A stretch of DNA of 64,000 bases, from the NCBI RefSeq assembly GCF_052068095.1, contig NZ_JBQHDG010000020.1, positions 173,503-237,502 on the forward strand, given 5' to 3'. A program made the translations under genes and the position numbers. The notes beneath the pieces were generated by a model, which saw only the letters and a program-made list of their open reading frames with translations, was not told the DNA's origin and ran no database searches. Shown here one piece after another: positions 1 to 9,006 of this stretch; the stretch's first letter is position 1, and every line of letters begins with the position of its first letter. Source of the DNA: Phytohabitans sp052068095. GTDB taxonomy: Bacteria > Actinomycetota > Actinomycetes > Mycobacteriales > Micromonosporaceae.

Positions 1-934
1 GCTGCCAGTTCTCCTCGGTGCCGGGCGCGCTCTCGCGGGCAATCATGCCGACTGTGTTCGTCAGCCGGCTGACGCCCACCGAGGTCACGCTGACATTGAA
101 GTCCGCGGTCGTGCCGAACTCCTCTAGGACAGTGAATCCGGCCGTGATGACGGTGCCCGTGGGGCTGAAACACGGCACCGAGACGTTCTTGGCGTTGACG
201 CTGGTCGCGTTGGTGCGGTTGCTGAACTGGCGGACCGAAACCTGAGTCGAGTCCGCGCAGATGCCGATGCCGTTCAGCTCGACCGTTCCGTCGTAGCCGC
301 CGGCGCTGCCGTCGATCCGGTAGGAGGTGGGTACATCGCCGCCATTGTTTGACGCGATGCGGGACAGGCGGGTCCGGGGTAGGTTGGCGCCGAAGTCGAA
401 GCCGGAGCTGATGGAACCACCCATGCCGACGAGGACCTTGTTGTTGGGGCAGACGCGCTCGATGTTGACCCGGACGGTCTCGCCACCATCGAGGACGGTC
501 TGCGTGTCCCCGCCGGTGACCACCGCGTACCCCGGAAGTGACGACTGCGGTGCGCAGACCGCCGTGGCGGAGAACGACCAGGCGGCCGACACGCCCTCGG
601 CCGGCTCGGCCGCGCGGAACCGCACGAACGAGAACTGCGGGTAGATGGCCAGGATGCGCACCTGGTTGTTACCGGTGATCTGCATGTCCCCGCCCAGCGC
701 GGTCGTCCCGTTCGGGCAAGGGACGTCGAGTGTCTTGCTCGAACTGGAATTGCTCGCCGTCTGGCCGGAAGCGGTGGTGAGGCCGACGATGGCAGCCGAG
801 GCGCTGCCAGGGGTGACCACGACCAGCGCTGCGGCTCCGGCGGCCACCAGCGTCGCGGCCAACGCACGGCGGCGAAGGCGCACGGACGGCGAGCCTACCT
901 GGGATCGGTAGGGGATGACGCGTGGAAAGCGCAT
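1..934 (-). CDS. Secreted protein of unknown function, C-terminus beyond window
   Basis: Open from an ATG at 934 to the window edge, about 311 codons, with no stop reached. A GAAAGGAAC ribosome site lies about seven bases before the ATG. The N-terminus has an Arg-rich stretch (residues 20-23), a long Ala/Val/Leu core and a cleavage-type SASA-A junction near residue 46, so export by the Sec or Tat route is likely. The mature part is rich in Ser, Thr, Gly and Val. It shows two spaced segments of similar style (DVPCPNGTTALGG near residue 70, VCPNNKVLVGMGG near residue 165), which suggests a repeated disulphide-containing beta fold. I do not recognise the family. The upstream 450 bases are gene-free, so the gene probably has its own promoter. 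Confidence 0.75.
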   Translation of the reverse strand, partial: MRFPRVIPYRSQVGSPSVRLRRRALAATLVAAGAAALVVVTPGSASAAIVGLTTASGQTASNSSSSKTLDVPCPNGTTALGGDMQITGNNQVRILAIYPQFSFVRFRAAEPAEGVSAAWSFSATAVCAPQSSLPGYAVVTGGDTQTVLDGGETVRVNIERVCPNNKVLVGMGGSISSGFDFGANLPRTRLSRIASNNGGDVPTSYRIDGSAGGYDGTVELNGIGICADSTQVSVRQFSNRTNATSVNAKNVSVPCFSPTGTVITAGFTVLEEFGTTADFNVSVTSVGVSRLTNTVGMIARESAPGTEENWQ

Positions 935-1390
935 TTTCGTTGTTCCTTTCTATTCACGGACGACTATCACGGGCCGGTTGTTCACAGCCGGCTGTCTTCG
1001 CGGTAGTAGGCGGCGTAAATCGGCGACCCGGGATACATCAGCGTGTTGCCGTCAGGACGCAGCTCAGGGTCCCGGGGTACGTCGCCTGCACGCACCGTAC
1101 GCAACGGCGTTCACAGAACCTGCATCGCTCCTGCATCCTCGAGCACTCACGATCACACGTTCTGAATAGCGCTCTCGGCGCATGTGGCGCCGATGTCCGA
1201 TCCGCCGGTCTCGATCTTCACTCGTTCGGATAGCGCAGGAGACAAACCTCAGTGGCACACGGACACGCTTAAGTGGCAATGGACACCTCGCTGGGTGGTT
1301 GCGACGAGCGCGGCGAAGCGGATCGGTGGTGCACCGCACGAGGACCTGGCACGGCTGAGGGTGAGTCAGGATCGGTGTACGGGGACCGAT
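935..1390. other. Gene-free stretch upstream of the secreted protein gene
   Basis: No reading frame here shows domain-like sequence or a convincing ribosome site. It presumably holds the promoter of the leftward secreted-protein gene. I see no strong hairpin or repeat. Confidence 0.4.
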
Positions 1391-1510
1391 GTCTGTCGCT
1401 CGGCCGCGCAGATCTGGCGGGACGACCTGCTGGCGGTAGGTGTTCTGTGCGGTGTTGTAGACCGAGGCGGCGGCCAGCAGCCCGCTCCACCCGGTGATGA
1501 GCGACCGCAT
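1391..1510 (-). pseudogene. Possible remnant of an MFS transporter
   Basis: About 40 codons read as a piece of an MFS permease C-terminal half: a small hydrophobic stretch followed by VYNTAQNTYRQQVVPPDLRG, which resembles the 'YN..Q..R....P..L.GR' segment of actinobacterial MFS transporters. Downstream the frame turns into Arg-rich sequence without family features, and nothing convincing lies upstream. I read it as a leftover of a deleted transporter. A chance resemblance is possible because the match is short. Confidence 0.3.
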
Positions 1511-1671
1511 CGTCGGCGGCGAGCCGCCGGACGCGTTGGTCCGCCCAACGGGTCAGTTCTGGGCTGATTTGAGCGGGAGCCGTATCAGTCGTGGTCAGTC
1601 GGCCCGGTCGCGACGCCGCCGTGTGGCTGGCCGAGTTCGTCCAGCCGCTGGTGCCTCGATCCCGGGCTCTG

Positions 1672-2310
1672 TCAGTGGCCGAGGCCCGCGTCGCGGGCTT
1701 TGATGATCGCTTCGGCGCGGCTGGCGACTTGGAGTTTGGCGAAGACGCTGGAGATGTGGTTGGCGACCGTGTTGGGTGAAACGCGGAGGCGGGCGGCGAT
1801 GGCGGTGTTGCCGAGGCCGGCGGCGATCAGGTCGAGTACCTCCCGCTCGCGCGGGGTGAGTGACTCGAATGGGGTGTCCGGCGGGCGGGGTCCGGACAGG
1901 TAGGCGATCGCCCGCTGCGCGATGCCCGGGCCGAAGACGGCGTTGCCGGCCGCGACGCCGGAGATCGCTCGGATGATGTCTTCCGGGTCGGCGCCTTTGA
2001 GCACGTAGCCGAGCGCGCCGGCCCGCATGGCGGCGAAGACCGAGTCGTCGTCGTCGAACATGGTCAGCATCAGCACCGCCACGCCGGGCGCCTCGCGGGT
2101 GACCTTGCGGGCGGCCTCGATGCCCGAGCCGTCCGGCATGTTGATGTCCAGGACCAGGACATCGGGGCGCAGGGTGACGGCGGCGCGGACGGCTTCGCGT
2201 CCGGTCGCGGCGGTGCCGACGATGGTGTATCCCTCGACGGCGCCGAGCAGTGCGCGCAGCCCTTCCCGGACCACCGCGTGGTCGTCGGCGACCACCACCC
2301 GCACGCTCAT
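1672..2310 (-). CDS. LuxR/NarL-type response regulator
   Basis: 212 residues. The N-terminal receiver has the acidic pair ADD near residues 8-10, the phospho-acceptor Asp55 in VLVLDINMPDG, and a K in GYVLKGA near residue 105. The C-terminal LuxR helix-turn-helix runs from LTPREREVL to about residue 193, with the recognition segment SPNTVANHISSVFAKL. Its ATG overlaps the stop of the upstream histidine kinase gene (ATGA type), so the two are translationally coupled and almost certainly form a phosphorelay pair. Length is typical of the NarL family. The regulon is unknown. No transporter is adjacent except the six-helix membrane protein transcribed divergently at 4476, which is a reasonable candidate target. 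Confidence 0.93.
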   Translation of the reverse strand: MSVRVVVADDHAVVREGLRALLGAVEGYTIVGTAATGREAVRAAVTLRPDVLVLDINMPDGSGIEAARKVTREAPGVAVLMLTMFDDDDSVFAAMRAGALGYVLKGADPEDIIRAISGVAAGNAVFGPGIAQRAIAYLSGPRPPDTPFESLTPREREVLDLIAAGLGNTAIAARLRVSPNTVANHISSVFAKLQVASRAEAIIKARDAGLGH

Positions 2311-4325
2311 CAGCCACCTCCGCGGCCCAGTGGGATTGTCACGTGGACCCGGCCGCCGTCCGCGCCCGGCCCGGCGACGCAGTGGCCGCCGAGCTCGGCG
2401 GCGCGCTCGGTCATCGAGGTGAGGCCGACGCCGCGGCGCCAGGCGGCGGTGCCGTCCGCGCCGTTGTCGTCGACCGTCAGCGTGAACGCGGCTGGCTCGG
2501 CGCGGAGCGTCACCGTGGCCCGGCTGGCCCGCGAGTGCCGTACGACGTTGGTGAGCGCCTCGGTCGCGATCCGGTACGCGGCCACCTCGACCGCGGCGGG
2601 TAGCGGGCCGAGCGGCTCCGCGGCGTCCACGTCTATCCGTAGTGGACGATCGTCGGGCCGGCCGGCGAGAGTGGCGGCGTGCTCGCGTAGCGCGCCGGTC
2701 AGGCCGAGCCCGTCGAGGGCCGGCGGGCGCAGCTCGTTGACCAGGCGGCGGATGTCGTCGATCGCGGCGGTGGTCTGGGCCCGCAGGCCGGCGAGAAGGG
2801 CCACCGCGCGGTCCGGGTCGGCGGGTACGAGCCGTCGGGCGGCGTCGGCGTTGAGCACCACCCCGGTCAGTGCCGGCCCGAGCCCGTCGTGCAGGTCCCG
2901 GCGGAGCCGGCGGCGTTCCTCCTCGCGCGCGGTGACCAGCGCCTCCCGGGCCTGCCCGAGGTCGCGGGCCAGCAGCGTCGCGCGGACGGCCACCGCCAGT
3001 GAGGCGCAGAGCAGGTGCAGCAGCCGCTCGTCGGCCGGGTCCAGCCGGCTCTCCCCGGCCCGCAGTCCCACGGTCAGCTCGCCGACCGGCTCCCCGCCCT
3101 GTACCAGCGGGATGGCCTGCCGCAGCGACGGCGCCGCACCGTGGGCGGCGAGACGGTGGTCGCCTGCGGTGATCTCGGCGGAGGGCAGGCGCATCACGAC
3201 GCACAGCGCCCGCAGCGCGCCGTCCAGGCCGCTTCCGCCCGGGTCGCCCAGGCGGGCGCCGACCTCGGCGATCGCGCGCACGGGGTCGCGGCGGGCGCCG
3301 TAGAAGATCCGGTCGACGCGGCGCTGCAACCACAGCCGCGCCGGGTGGAACGCGCCCGCGATCAGCAGCGTGGCGAGCACCGAGCTGCCCAGCCCGACCT
3401 GCCGGCGCAGCGCTGAGTCGAGGATTGTGACGAGGGCCGCGTACACGGCGATCACGCCGGCGGTCAGCACCAGGTAGAGCACCGACCGGGAGACGACGAG
3501 GCGGATGTCCAGCAGCTGGTGGCGCAGGATCGCGACCATGATGGCGAACGGAACCAGCGCGATCGAGTAGATGGACAGCCAGCTGTCGACGTTCAGGAGG
3601 TCGGAGACGGCGAACGAGGCCACCATCACCAGCGCGCCGAGTAGCAGCCACAGCAGCTGGCGGCGTACCCGCTCGTCGCCGCGCCGGTACCGGAGGGCGA
3701 GCGAGGCGAGCGCCGCCAGGTAGACGGCGGTGCCGGCGAGGGTGGTGACCGCGCCGACCCAGGCCAGCTGGTCGGCGCCGGCGCTGAGGTAGCCGGTGAC
3801 GCCGTACTCGTCGCTGGTGAGCGTGTGCGCCGGTATCACGGCCATGGCGGCGAAGAGCAGGCCCGCGGCGGTGGCCAGCCCGGCGGCGGCCCGCCATGCC
3901 CGGCCCAGCAGCCGCCCGTCCGGGAAGGTCAGCAGCACTACTGGTAGCACGACGGTGACGGTCCAGGTCCAGGCGAGGTTGGTGACCGTGGCCAGCAGCC
4001 GCCAGCCCGCGGCGGTCTCCCCGGGCTCGGTGCCGGCGGCGAGCACGGCCGCCCCGGCGGCGCTGGTCGCGTAGCAGATCCCGCCGGCCAGCAGCAGCCA
4101 GCCGATCGGGTTGCCGGGGCGGTGGCGGGCGATCGGCCAGCCCGCGACGGCCAGCGCGAGGCCGAGCGTGGCGTTGCTGACCGCGAAGCCGTCCATCAGC
4201 GCGCCGAAGCTCAGCTCGGACACCCACCCGGCCACGACGGTGACCGCGACCTCGGCGAACGCCAGCCCGAGCAGCAGCCCGGCGGCGGTCGTGGCGCGGC
4301 GGGTGGTCGTCATGCCACTCATCAT
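2310..4325 (-). CDS. Membrane sensor histidine kinase (HisKA_3 type)
   Basis: 671 residues. The first roughly 280 contain many hydrophobic helices, so sensing is probably in or at the membrane. A GAF-like cytoplasmic region follows. The dimerisation motif RRDLHDGLGPALTG places the phosphorylated His near residue 479, and a HATPase_c domain (ATEALTNVVRHS, then the GVGLTSM glycine box) ends the protein. Two further ATGs lie within 12 bases of the first, and no strong ribosome site distinguishes them, so the start may be 4313. It is followed directly by its response regulator through an overlapping stop/start. The signal is not evident from the sequence. Confidence 0.9.
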   Translation of the reverse strand: MMSGMTTTRRATTAAGLLLGLAFAEVAVTVVAGWVSELSFGALMDGFAVSNATLGLALAVAGWPIARHRPGNPIGWLLLAGGICYATSAAGAAVLAAGTEPGETAAGWRLLATVTNLAWTWTVTVVLPVVLLTFPDGRLLGRAWRAAAGLATAAGLLFAAMAVIPAHTLTSDEYGVTGYLSAGADQLAWVGAVTTLAGTAVYLAALASLALRYRRGDERVRRQLLWLLLGALVMVASFAVSDLLNVDSWLSIYSIALVPFAIMVAILRHQLLDIRLVVSRSVLYLVLTAGVIAVYAALVTILDSALRRQVGLGSSVLATLLIAGAFHPARLWLQRRVDRIFYGARRDPVRAIAEVGARLGDPGGSGLDGALRALCVVMRLPSAEITAGDHRLAAHGAAPSLRQAIPLVQGGEPVGELTVGLRAGESRLDPADERLLHLLCASLAVAVRATLLARDLGQAREALVTAREEERRRLRRDLHDGLGPALTGVVLNADAARRLVPADPDRAVALLAGLRAQTTAAIDDIRRLVNELRPPALDGLGLTGALREHAATLAGRPDDRPLRIDVDAAEPLGPLPAAVEVAAYRIATEALTNVVRHSRASRATVTLRAEPAAFTLTVDDNGADGTAAWRRGVGLTSMTERAAELGGHCVAGPGADGGRVHVTIPLGRGGG

Positions 4326-4475
4326 GCGGCTGCGGCGGGTCCGGCACGTAGTGGCTGGCCACTACGCGGCCCGGGAGAAGCTCCCGGGTGGCCGATGAGT
4401 TTGCAACCTCCCAGCTGGTGCCGTCCGGCAGGGATCGTGAGGCCCGTCGTCAAAATCCCGATGGGAGAACCTCAA

Positions 4476-5177
4476 ATGTCCCGTACCTCTTCGGCGGACG
4501 TTGCCGTGCTGGCAGACGTGCGCGGCTTCTGGCGGGTGCTGCTCGCGGTCATCGCGCCGCTGCCTATGCTCGCCAAGGGCGTCTACTACCTGATCACCCC
4601 GGTCGAGGGCGGTGCGAGCTTCGACGAGACGCTCGCCGCGTTCACCGCGCACGAGCGCCTCGCCGGCGTGCTGATGTGGCTCGACGTGGTGTTCGTAGTC
4701 GGGCTCGTCCCGGCCACGTACGCGGTCGCCTGGGTCGCCCGCCGCGGCGCGCCCCGCCTCACCACCGCCGGCGCGCTCATCTCGCTGCTCGGCTTCCTGG
4801 CCGGCGTGGCGCTGCTCGGCGGCGTGATCACACCAGCGGCGGCCACCGTACGCCACGACCTCGACCCGGCCGCGATGGCCGCGTTCAGCGACGCCATCGA
4901 GGGCGAACCACTGATTGGCATCGCCGGGCTGCTGTTCATCACCGCCGTGGTCATCGGCCTCGGCCTGCTCGGCGGAGCACTCTGGCGCAGCCGGTACGCG
5001 CCCGCGTGGGCCGGCATCGCCATCATGGCCGGCGGCATCACCCACCCGTTCCTGCCCGGTTCACTGGCGCAGGGAATCGGGCTGCTGGTCGCGGCGGCCG
5101 GCTTCGCCGGCGCGTCGTACGCGCTGCTACGCACGCCGGACGGCGGCTTCGACCTGCCACCGGCCCGCGCGTCCTGA
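4476..5177 (+). CDS. Six-helix integral membrane protein, function unknown
   Basis: 233 residues, started at the ATG with GGGAGA eight bases upstream. An in-frame earlier start lacks such a site. About six hydrophobic helices span the protein, beginning with FWRVLLAVIAPLPMLAKG. A loop between helices 3 and 4 is acidic (DLDPAAMAAFSDAIEGE). The organisation resembles small actinobacterial DUF4386-like or conserved hypothetical membrane proteins, but I cannot name the family. It is divergent from the histidine kinase/response regulator pair, about 150 bases apart, so it may be that system's target. That link is inference from position only. Confidence 0.75.
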   Translation: MSRTSSADVAVLADVRGFWRVLLAVIAPLPMLAKGVYYLITPVEGGASFDETLAAFTAHERLAGVLMWLDVVFVVGLVPATYAVAWVARRGAPRLTTAGALISLLGFLAGVALLGGVITPAAATVRHDLDPAAMAAFSDAIEGEPLIGIAGLLFITAVVIGLGLLGGALWRSRYAPAWAGIAIMAGGITHPFLPGSLAQGIGLLVAAAGFAGASYALLRTPDGGFDLPPARAS

Positions 5178-5198
5178 CAAGGTGACGGCCGTGGCGAT

Positions 5199-5879
5199 TC
5201 ATTGACCCTGCGGGGACGGTGTCTCGCCACGGCCGCGCGGGGAGGGTGCGGCGAGAGCGTCGGCGAGCGCCTGTGCCAGCCACCGCTCGTATTCGTGGGG
5301 CGACCAGCCACGGTCGTTGACGAGTAGTTCGTAGACCTCGGGCGAGATCAGCATCCAGACGATGTCACGTGCGCGGTCCGGGTCGAGGTCGGTGCGTAGG
5401 CCACCGGTGGCGACCAGCTGGCTTACCATGACACCGGCGCCGACGAGCCGCTCACCGTTGACGGTCGTGCGGAATTGGGTCAGCTCGGGGTCGCCGCCCC
5501 GGGCAGCGGCGAGCAGCTTGGCGAGCATCGGTCCCACGCGTTCGCCGATCTGGCGGGCCGCGGAGGCGTATCGGGCGAGCTTGTCGCGGGGGTTGGTGGC
5601 GGCGACCACGGCCTGGATCTCGGGGCGGTCGATCATCGGGATGGGCTCGTCGTCGCCGGCAAGCGTGACGTCGTACACGGCCTTGATCAGCGCCGTCTTG
5701 GTCCCGAAGGCCTTCTTGACGGTCTCGGCCGATACCCCGGCGCGCGCGGCGACGTCGCGCATGGTGACCGCTGCCGGGCCACGTTCGGTGAGCAGGTCGC
5801 GGGCAGCGTCCAGGACACCGCGGCGAGTGAGCCGTGCCAGCTCGGCGCGGCGGGTGTTGTCGTATGCCCGACGAGACAT
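5199..5879 (-). CDS. TetR/AcrR family transcriptional regulator
   Basis: 226 residues. A TetR helix-turn-helix occupies roughly residues 35-70 (VTMRDVAARAGVSAETVKKA, then FGTKTALIKAVYD), followed by an all-helical ligand-binding domain of usual length. The gene is divergent from the SnoaL-like gene at 5942. The 62-base gap contains a perfect 6-1-6 palindrome. The expected role is repression of its own gene and the SnoaL-like gene, released by an unknown ligand. The C-terminal tail (SPRGRGETPSPQGQ) is low-complexity and probably not structured. Confidence 0.9.
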   Translation of the reverse strand: MSRRAYDNTRRAELARLTRRGVLDAARDLLTERGPAAVTMRDVAARAGVSAETVKKAFGTKTALIKAVYDVTLAGDDEPIPMIDRPEIQAVVAATNPRDKLARYASAARQIGERVGPMLAKLLAAARGGDPELTQFRTTVNGERLVGAGVMVSQLVATGGLRTDLDPDRARDIVWMLISPEVYELLVNDRGWSPHEYERWLAQALADALAAPSPRGRGETPSPQGQ

Positions 5880-5894
5880 TGCATACCATCCACG

Positions 5895-5907
5895 AGTATT
5901 GAATACT
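5895..5907. promoter_or_regulatory. Candidate TetR operator between divergent genes
   Basis: AGTATT-G-AATACT is a perfect inverted repeat with six-base arms. It sits in an AT-rich island of the gap between the TetR gene (ATG at 5879) and the SnoaL-like gene (ATG at 5942). Position and symmetry fit a TetR dimer site controlling both promoters. Binding is inferred. Confidence 0.5.
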
Positions 5908-5941
5908 TGCTTAGTGCATCTGATATTACAGAGGGGACACC

Positions 5942-6457
5942 ATGCGCACGATCGACAGTGACGTCTGTATTCGATCCATGACGATCTTGGCCTCCGGTGA
6001 CCTCGACGAGTTGACCCGGGTAGTCCACCCGGAGGCGGTCAACCGCGAGGCGAAAGACGAACCACCAGCCTGCCGCGGGCGAGGTCCGGGCGCGTTCGCG
6101 GCCACCGCCCGCTGGCTGCGAGCCGCGTTCGCGGATCTGGCCTTCGACATCCACGACGTCGCGGCCGACGGCGACCTGGTCGTCGTGCACTGCACCATGT
6201 CTGGTCGCCAGGTCGGTACGTTCCTGGCCTACGACGAGCACGGCGAGGTCGCCCAGGCCTTTCCGTCGAAGGGCCGCACGCTGGCGGTCACCCAGACACA
6301 CTGGTTCCGGACCAGAGACGGTCAGGTCGTCGAGCACTGGGCAAACCGCGACGACCTCGGCATGGCCACCCAGCTCGGCTGGGTGCCGCCCACACCGGCA
6401 TACCTGTGGCGGATGACCCGCGCCAAACGGCACGCGCGTCGCCAGCCGACCCACTAG
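5942..6457 (+). CDS. SnoaL-like / NTF2-fold protein
   Basis: 171 residues in one NTF2-like cone fold. The pattern matches the SnoaL-type polyketide cyclase or ester-cyclase superfamily: an N-terminal helix with SGDLDELTRVVHPEAV, then FADLAFDIHDVAADGDLVVV, CTMSGRQVGTF and THWFRTRDGQVVEHWANRDD. In these proteins the conserved His/Asp pair near the end lines a small-molecule pocket. Many members are enzymes and others only bind ligands. A GAGGGG ribosome site precedes the ATG. It is divergent from the TetR gene with a palindrome between them, suggesting ligand-inducible expression. No polyketide genes are nearby, so a catabolic or detoxifying role is as likely as a biosynthetic one. Confidence 0.8.
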   Translation: MRTIDSDVCIRSMTILASGDLDELTRVVHPEAVNREAKDEPPACRGRGPGAFAATARWLRAAFADLAFDIHDVAADGDLVVVHCTMSGRQVGTFLAYDEHGEVAQAFPSKGRTLAVTQTHWFRTRDGQVVEHWANRDDLGMATQLGWVPPTPAYLWRMTRAKRHARRQPTH

Positions 6458-6668
6458 GTCACGTCTGGGCCAGGACAGCCCAGCCTGCCCATCCCTGTCC
6501 GGCCTCGAACGGTTCGACGCCGAAGCCGGCACGCAAGTCGCTCTTCGGTGCGGCGATGCCCAAGACGCGATCCCGGCGTTGGCCCTGAACGCCCTGTCGC
6601 CGGCGAGTCGTGCGGACCGCTCAGCCCGATGCCGCGGGCCGCCTTGAGGGCAGCCGGTGCGTCGGCAG

Positions 6669-7319
6669 TCAGGCGTCCCGGCTGCGGGCAGCCGGGGTTC
6701 CCGGCGTCCGGCACACGGCTCGCTCGGCCATGGCCACCAAAGTGCCGATCGCCTCGTCGATCGTGTGGCCGCGGCCGGTCACCAGCAGGTCGAGGCTCTC
6801 GAAGCTCGTCAGCACCCACAGCACGTCGACCGCCTCGTCGACGGTGAGCCCCTCGCGCAGCTCACCCTCCCGCTCGAGGTGCTCGGCCAGGCTCTGCATG
6901 CCGGCCCGCCGGTCGGTCTCCATGTGGCGAACGGCGCCGCCGGCGGACTCGGGGTCCAGCCGGTCCATTGCGTGCAGCACGCGATAGACCGCCAACTCCT
7001 GGCCCTTCATCCGGCTGGCCGCCCGGATACCATCACGCAGGTGGTCGCGCGCGTTCGTGGCCTCCACCGCCCGGCCGAGCGCGGCCAGCCCGGTGCGCTG
7101 CCAGAGATCGACCACGAACGCGTCGAACAGCCCCGACCGCGAGCCGAAGTCGGTGTAGATCGTCGACCTCGACACCTTGGCCAGCTCAGCCACCCGCCCC
7201 AGGCTGGGCTGCTCGGTAGGCGCCTCACGCAGGCACTGGCCGACCGCGTCCAGGATCCGACGCCTCGTCTCCTCCGCGGCCTCGGCGCGCAGCACCTGCT
7301 CGTACTTCCGGGATGCCAT
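6669..7319 (-). CDS. TetR/AcrR family transcriptional regulator
   Basis: 216 residues. The helix-turn-helix is at about residues 38-62 (PSLGRVAELAKVSRSTIYTD, then FGSRSGLFDAF), followed by a helical effector domain. A perfect palindrome with nine-base arms overlaps its start codon (7313-7335), the arrangement expected for autorepression. The nearest downstream gene on its strand is far away and the upstream neighbour is the secreted hydrolase on the same strand, so its target is not evident. Confidence 0.88.
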   Translation of the reverse strand: MASRKYEQVLRAEAAEETRRRILDAVGQCLREAPTEQPSLGRVAELAKVSRSTIYTDFGSRSGLFDAFVVDLWQRTGLAALGRAVEATNARDHLRDGIRAASRMKGQELAVYRVLHAMDRLDPESAGGAVRHMETDRRAGMQSLAEHLEREGELREGLTVDEAVDVLWVLTSFESLDLLVTGRGHTIDEAIGTLVAMAERAVCRTPGTPAARSRDA

Positions 7320-7335
7320 GACCCCATCATGGCAT
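7313..7335. promoter_or_regulatory. Palindrome over the start of the TetR gene
   Basis: Arms ATGCCATGA and TCATGGCAT, separated by CCCCA, are perfectly complementary. The site includes the ATG at 7319, so a bound repressor would block initiation of the gene. It is a candidate autoregulatory operator; no binding evidence. Confidence 0.45.
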
Positions 7336-7533
7336 ATTCATCCGACAGGCAGTCCACTCAACTGCCGCCCGGGAAGCCGGTGCGACGTTTCGAATCAGGT
7401 GTAGCGCAGTTTCCACCAGGCGATTCCGTCGGCGAAGTCGGTGGTGTCGTTGGTGAGCCGGCCTGCGGTGACGGCGAGGTCGGGCTGGGGCCGGCGGCGG
7501 CCGCGGTGGTGGTCAAGTGACTCGGTGTGTGGT

Positions 7534-9006
7534 TCAAGGCGCGAACGGGTCGGTGTCGTCGCGGCAGGTGGCGCCTGCCGGTGGCAGGGTGACGCCGTCG
7601 GTCAGGTAGGCCAGGGCCGGTCCGACCAGGCACGGGTTTCCGGAGGTGAGGCTGGCGTGGCCGTCGGCCTGGTGGGTGAGCAGCCGCGCGTTGCCGAGGT
7701 CGGCGACGAACTGCCGCGCGCCGGCGTACGGTGTCGCGGGGTCGTGTGTGTTGCTGATGACGAGGATTGGTGCGGCCCGGTCGGGGTTGTGGATGCGGCC
7801 GCGGAACGCGTCGTCGTCCTCGACCGGCCACAGTGCGAGGTCGAGGGTGACCAGCCCGTTGACCCACCAGAAATGCGGGAACATCCGGTAGGCGTGGACG
7901 CTGTCGCGGACGTAACCGGCCACCGGTCCGCGGGGAAACCGCTGGTCGACGGCGAGCACCGCGAACTGCTGGTCGTAGGTGCCGAAGCCGTCCTGCTCGT
8001 CCAGAAAGTCGAGCATTGCTGACGGCTGGCCGGCCGTCGCGGCGGTGAGCGCTGTGGCGAAGTCGCGCCACAGCCGCGGCGTGTACATCGCCGCCAGCGC
8101 GGCCTGGCGGACGTCGTCTCCGCTCAGCCGGGGGTGTGCCGGGTCTGCGGTGGGCAGCGGCTGGCCGTCCAGCCGTGCCAGCAGCGTGTCGAAGGCGTCC
8201 TCGGGGTCGGTGCCGCCGAATCCACACCGCGGTCCGGCGGCCGCGCAGCGGGCGAAGAAGCGGTCGAGCTCGTCTTCGAAGGCGGCTGACTGCTCCTCGC
8301 CGCTGTCGATCGGGCGATCGCGTCCGGTCCGTACGTCGTTGGCGCTGGCGAGGACCATGGCCCGGACACGGCCGGGAAACATGCTGGCGTAGGTGGCGCC
8401 GATGTCGGTGCCGTACGAGATGCCGATAGCGGTGAGCCTCTGGTCGCCGACGGCCCGGCGCAGCAGGTCGACGTCGCGGGCCACGTTGGCGGTGCTCATG
8501 TGCGGCAAGATCGTGCGGTTGTGGCGGAGGCAGGACAGTCCGTACGCGCGTGCCGTGGCGGCGTACATGTCGGGCTCGACGGCGTCTGGACGGGCGAAGA
8601 ACGAGGGTGGTGTCGCGTGGCAGTCGACGGCGGGTCGGCTCGCGCCGGTGCCGCGCTGGTCGAAGCCGATCACGTCGAAGCGGCCCAGCAGCGCCAGCAG
8701 TTGCGGCGGCGAGTTGCGCAGCACCTGTACACCGGACTGGGCGGGCCCGCCGGGCAGTTGGAACAGCGAGCCGATGCGATGCGCGGGGTCGGCGGCCGGC
8801 TTGCGGATCAGGGCGATGGTGATTGTCGGTCCGTGCGGGTCGTCGTAGTCCAGCGGCACACGAGCGTCCGCGCATTGGAAGCCGTCGCCGCAGTCGATCC
8901 AGCGCAGCACTGGCGCCGCGTGCGCGGCCGTGGTGTGCGTGCCCACGGCGAGCGCGCCGAGCAGGGCCAGGCAGCCGGCGGCGGCGCGGCGCAACAATGC
9001 TTTCAC
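7534..9006 (-). CDS. Secreted alpha/beta-hydrolase, tripeptidyl-aminopeptidase-like (S33)
   Basis: 490 residues from a GTG with GGAAAGG seven bases upstream. An in-frame ATG at 9093 adds an unlikely Asp/Arg-rich extension. A signal peptide (KALLRRAAAGCLALLGALAV...AHAAP) covers about the first 32 residues. The alpha/beta-hydrolase core shows the oxyanion loop FQLPGGPAQSG, the strand FDVIGFDQRGTGASRP, and the nucleophile elbow GISYG (Ser about 197). Asp is in SNTHDPATPY and His in QADGHASL, matching the Streptomyces Tap/SlpD type with its C-terminal TAP-like segment. Such enzymes release N-terminal peptides or hydrolyse amides and esters outside the cell. Substrate is unknown. The gene appears monocistronic. 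Confidence 0.88.
   Translation of the reverse strand: MKALLRRAAAGCLALLGALAVGTHTTAAHAAPVLRWIDCGDGFQCADARVPLDYDDPHGPTITIALIRKPAADPAHRIGSLFQLPGGPAQSGVQVLRNSPPQLLALLGRFDVIGFDQRGTGASRPAVDCHATPPSFFARPDAVEPDMYAATARAYGLSCLRHNRTILPHMSTANVARDVDLLRRAVGDQRLTAIGISYGTDIGATYASMFPGRVRAMVLASANDVRTGRDRPIDSGEEQSAAFEDELDRFFARCAAAGPRCGFGGTDPEDAFDTLLARLDGQPLPTADPAHPRLSGDDVRQAALAAMYTPRLWRDFATALTAATAGQPSAMLDFLDEQDGFGTYDQQFAVLAVDQRFPRGPVAGYVRDSVHAYRMFPHFWWVNGLVTLDLALWPVEDDDAFRGRIHNPDRAAPILVISNTHDPATPYAGARQFVADLGNARLLTHQADGHASLTSGNPCLVGPALAYLTDGVTLPPAGATCRDDTDPFAP

Noticed and set aside
274..867. Open frame of about 197 codons on the minus strand, Arg/Pro/Ser-rich
   Set aside because: It lies in another frame of the secreted-protein gene (1-934), which has a signal peptide and ribosome site. 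Composition is typical of a GC-rich shadow frame.
7395..7500. Minus-strand frame ending TAGRLTNDTTDFADGIAWWK-like sequence before the secreted hydrolase
   Set aside because: Looks like a protein C-terminus but is too short, with no start and no recognisable family; not enough to call a gene or remnant.
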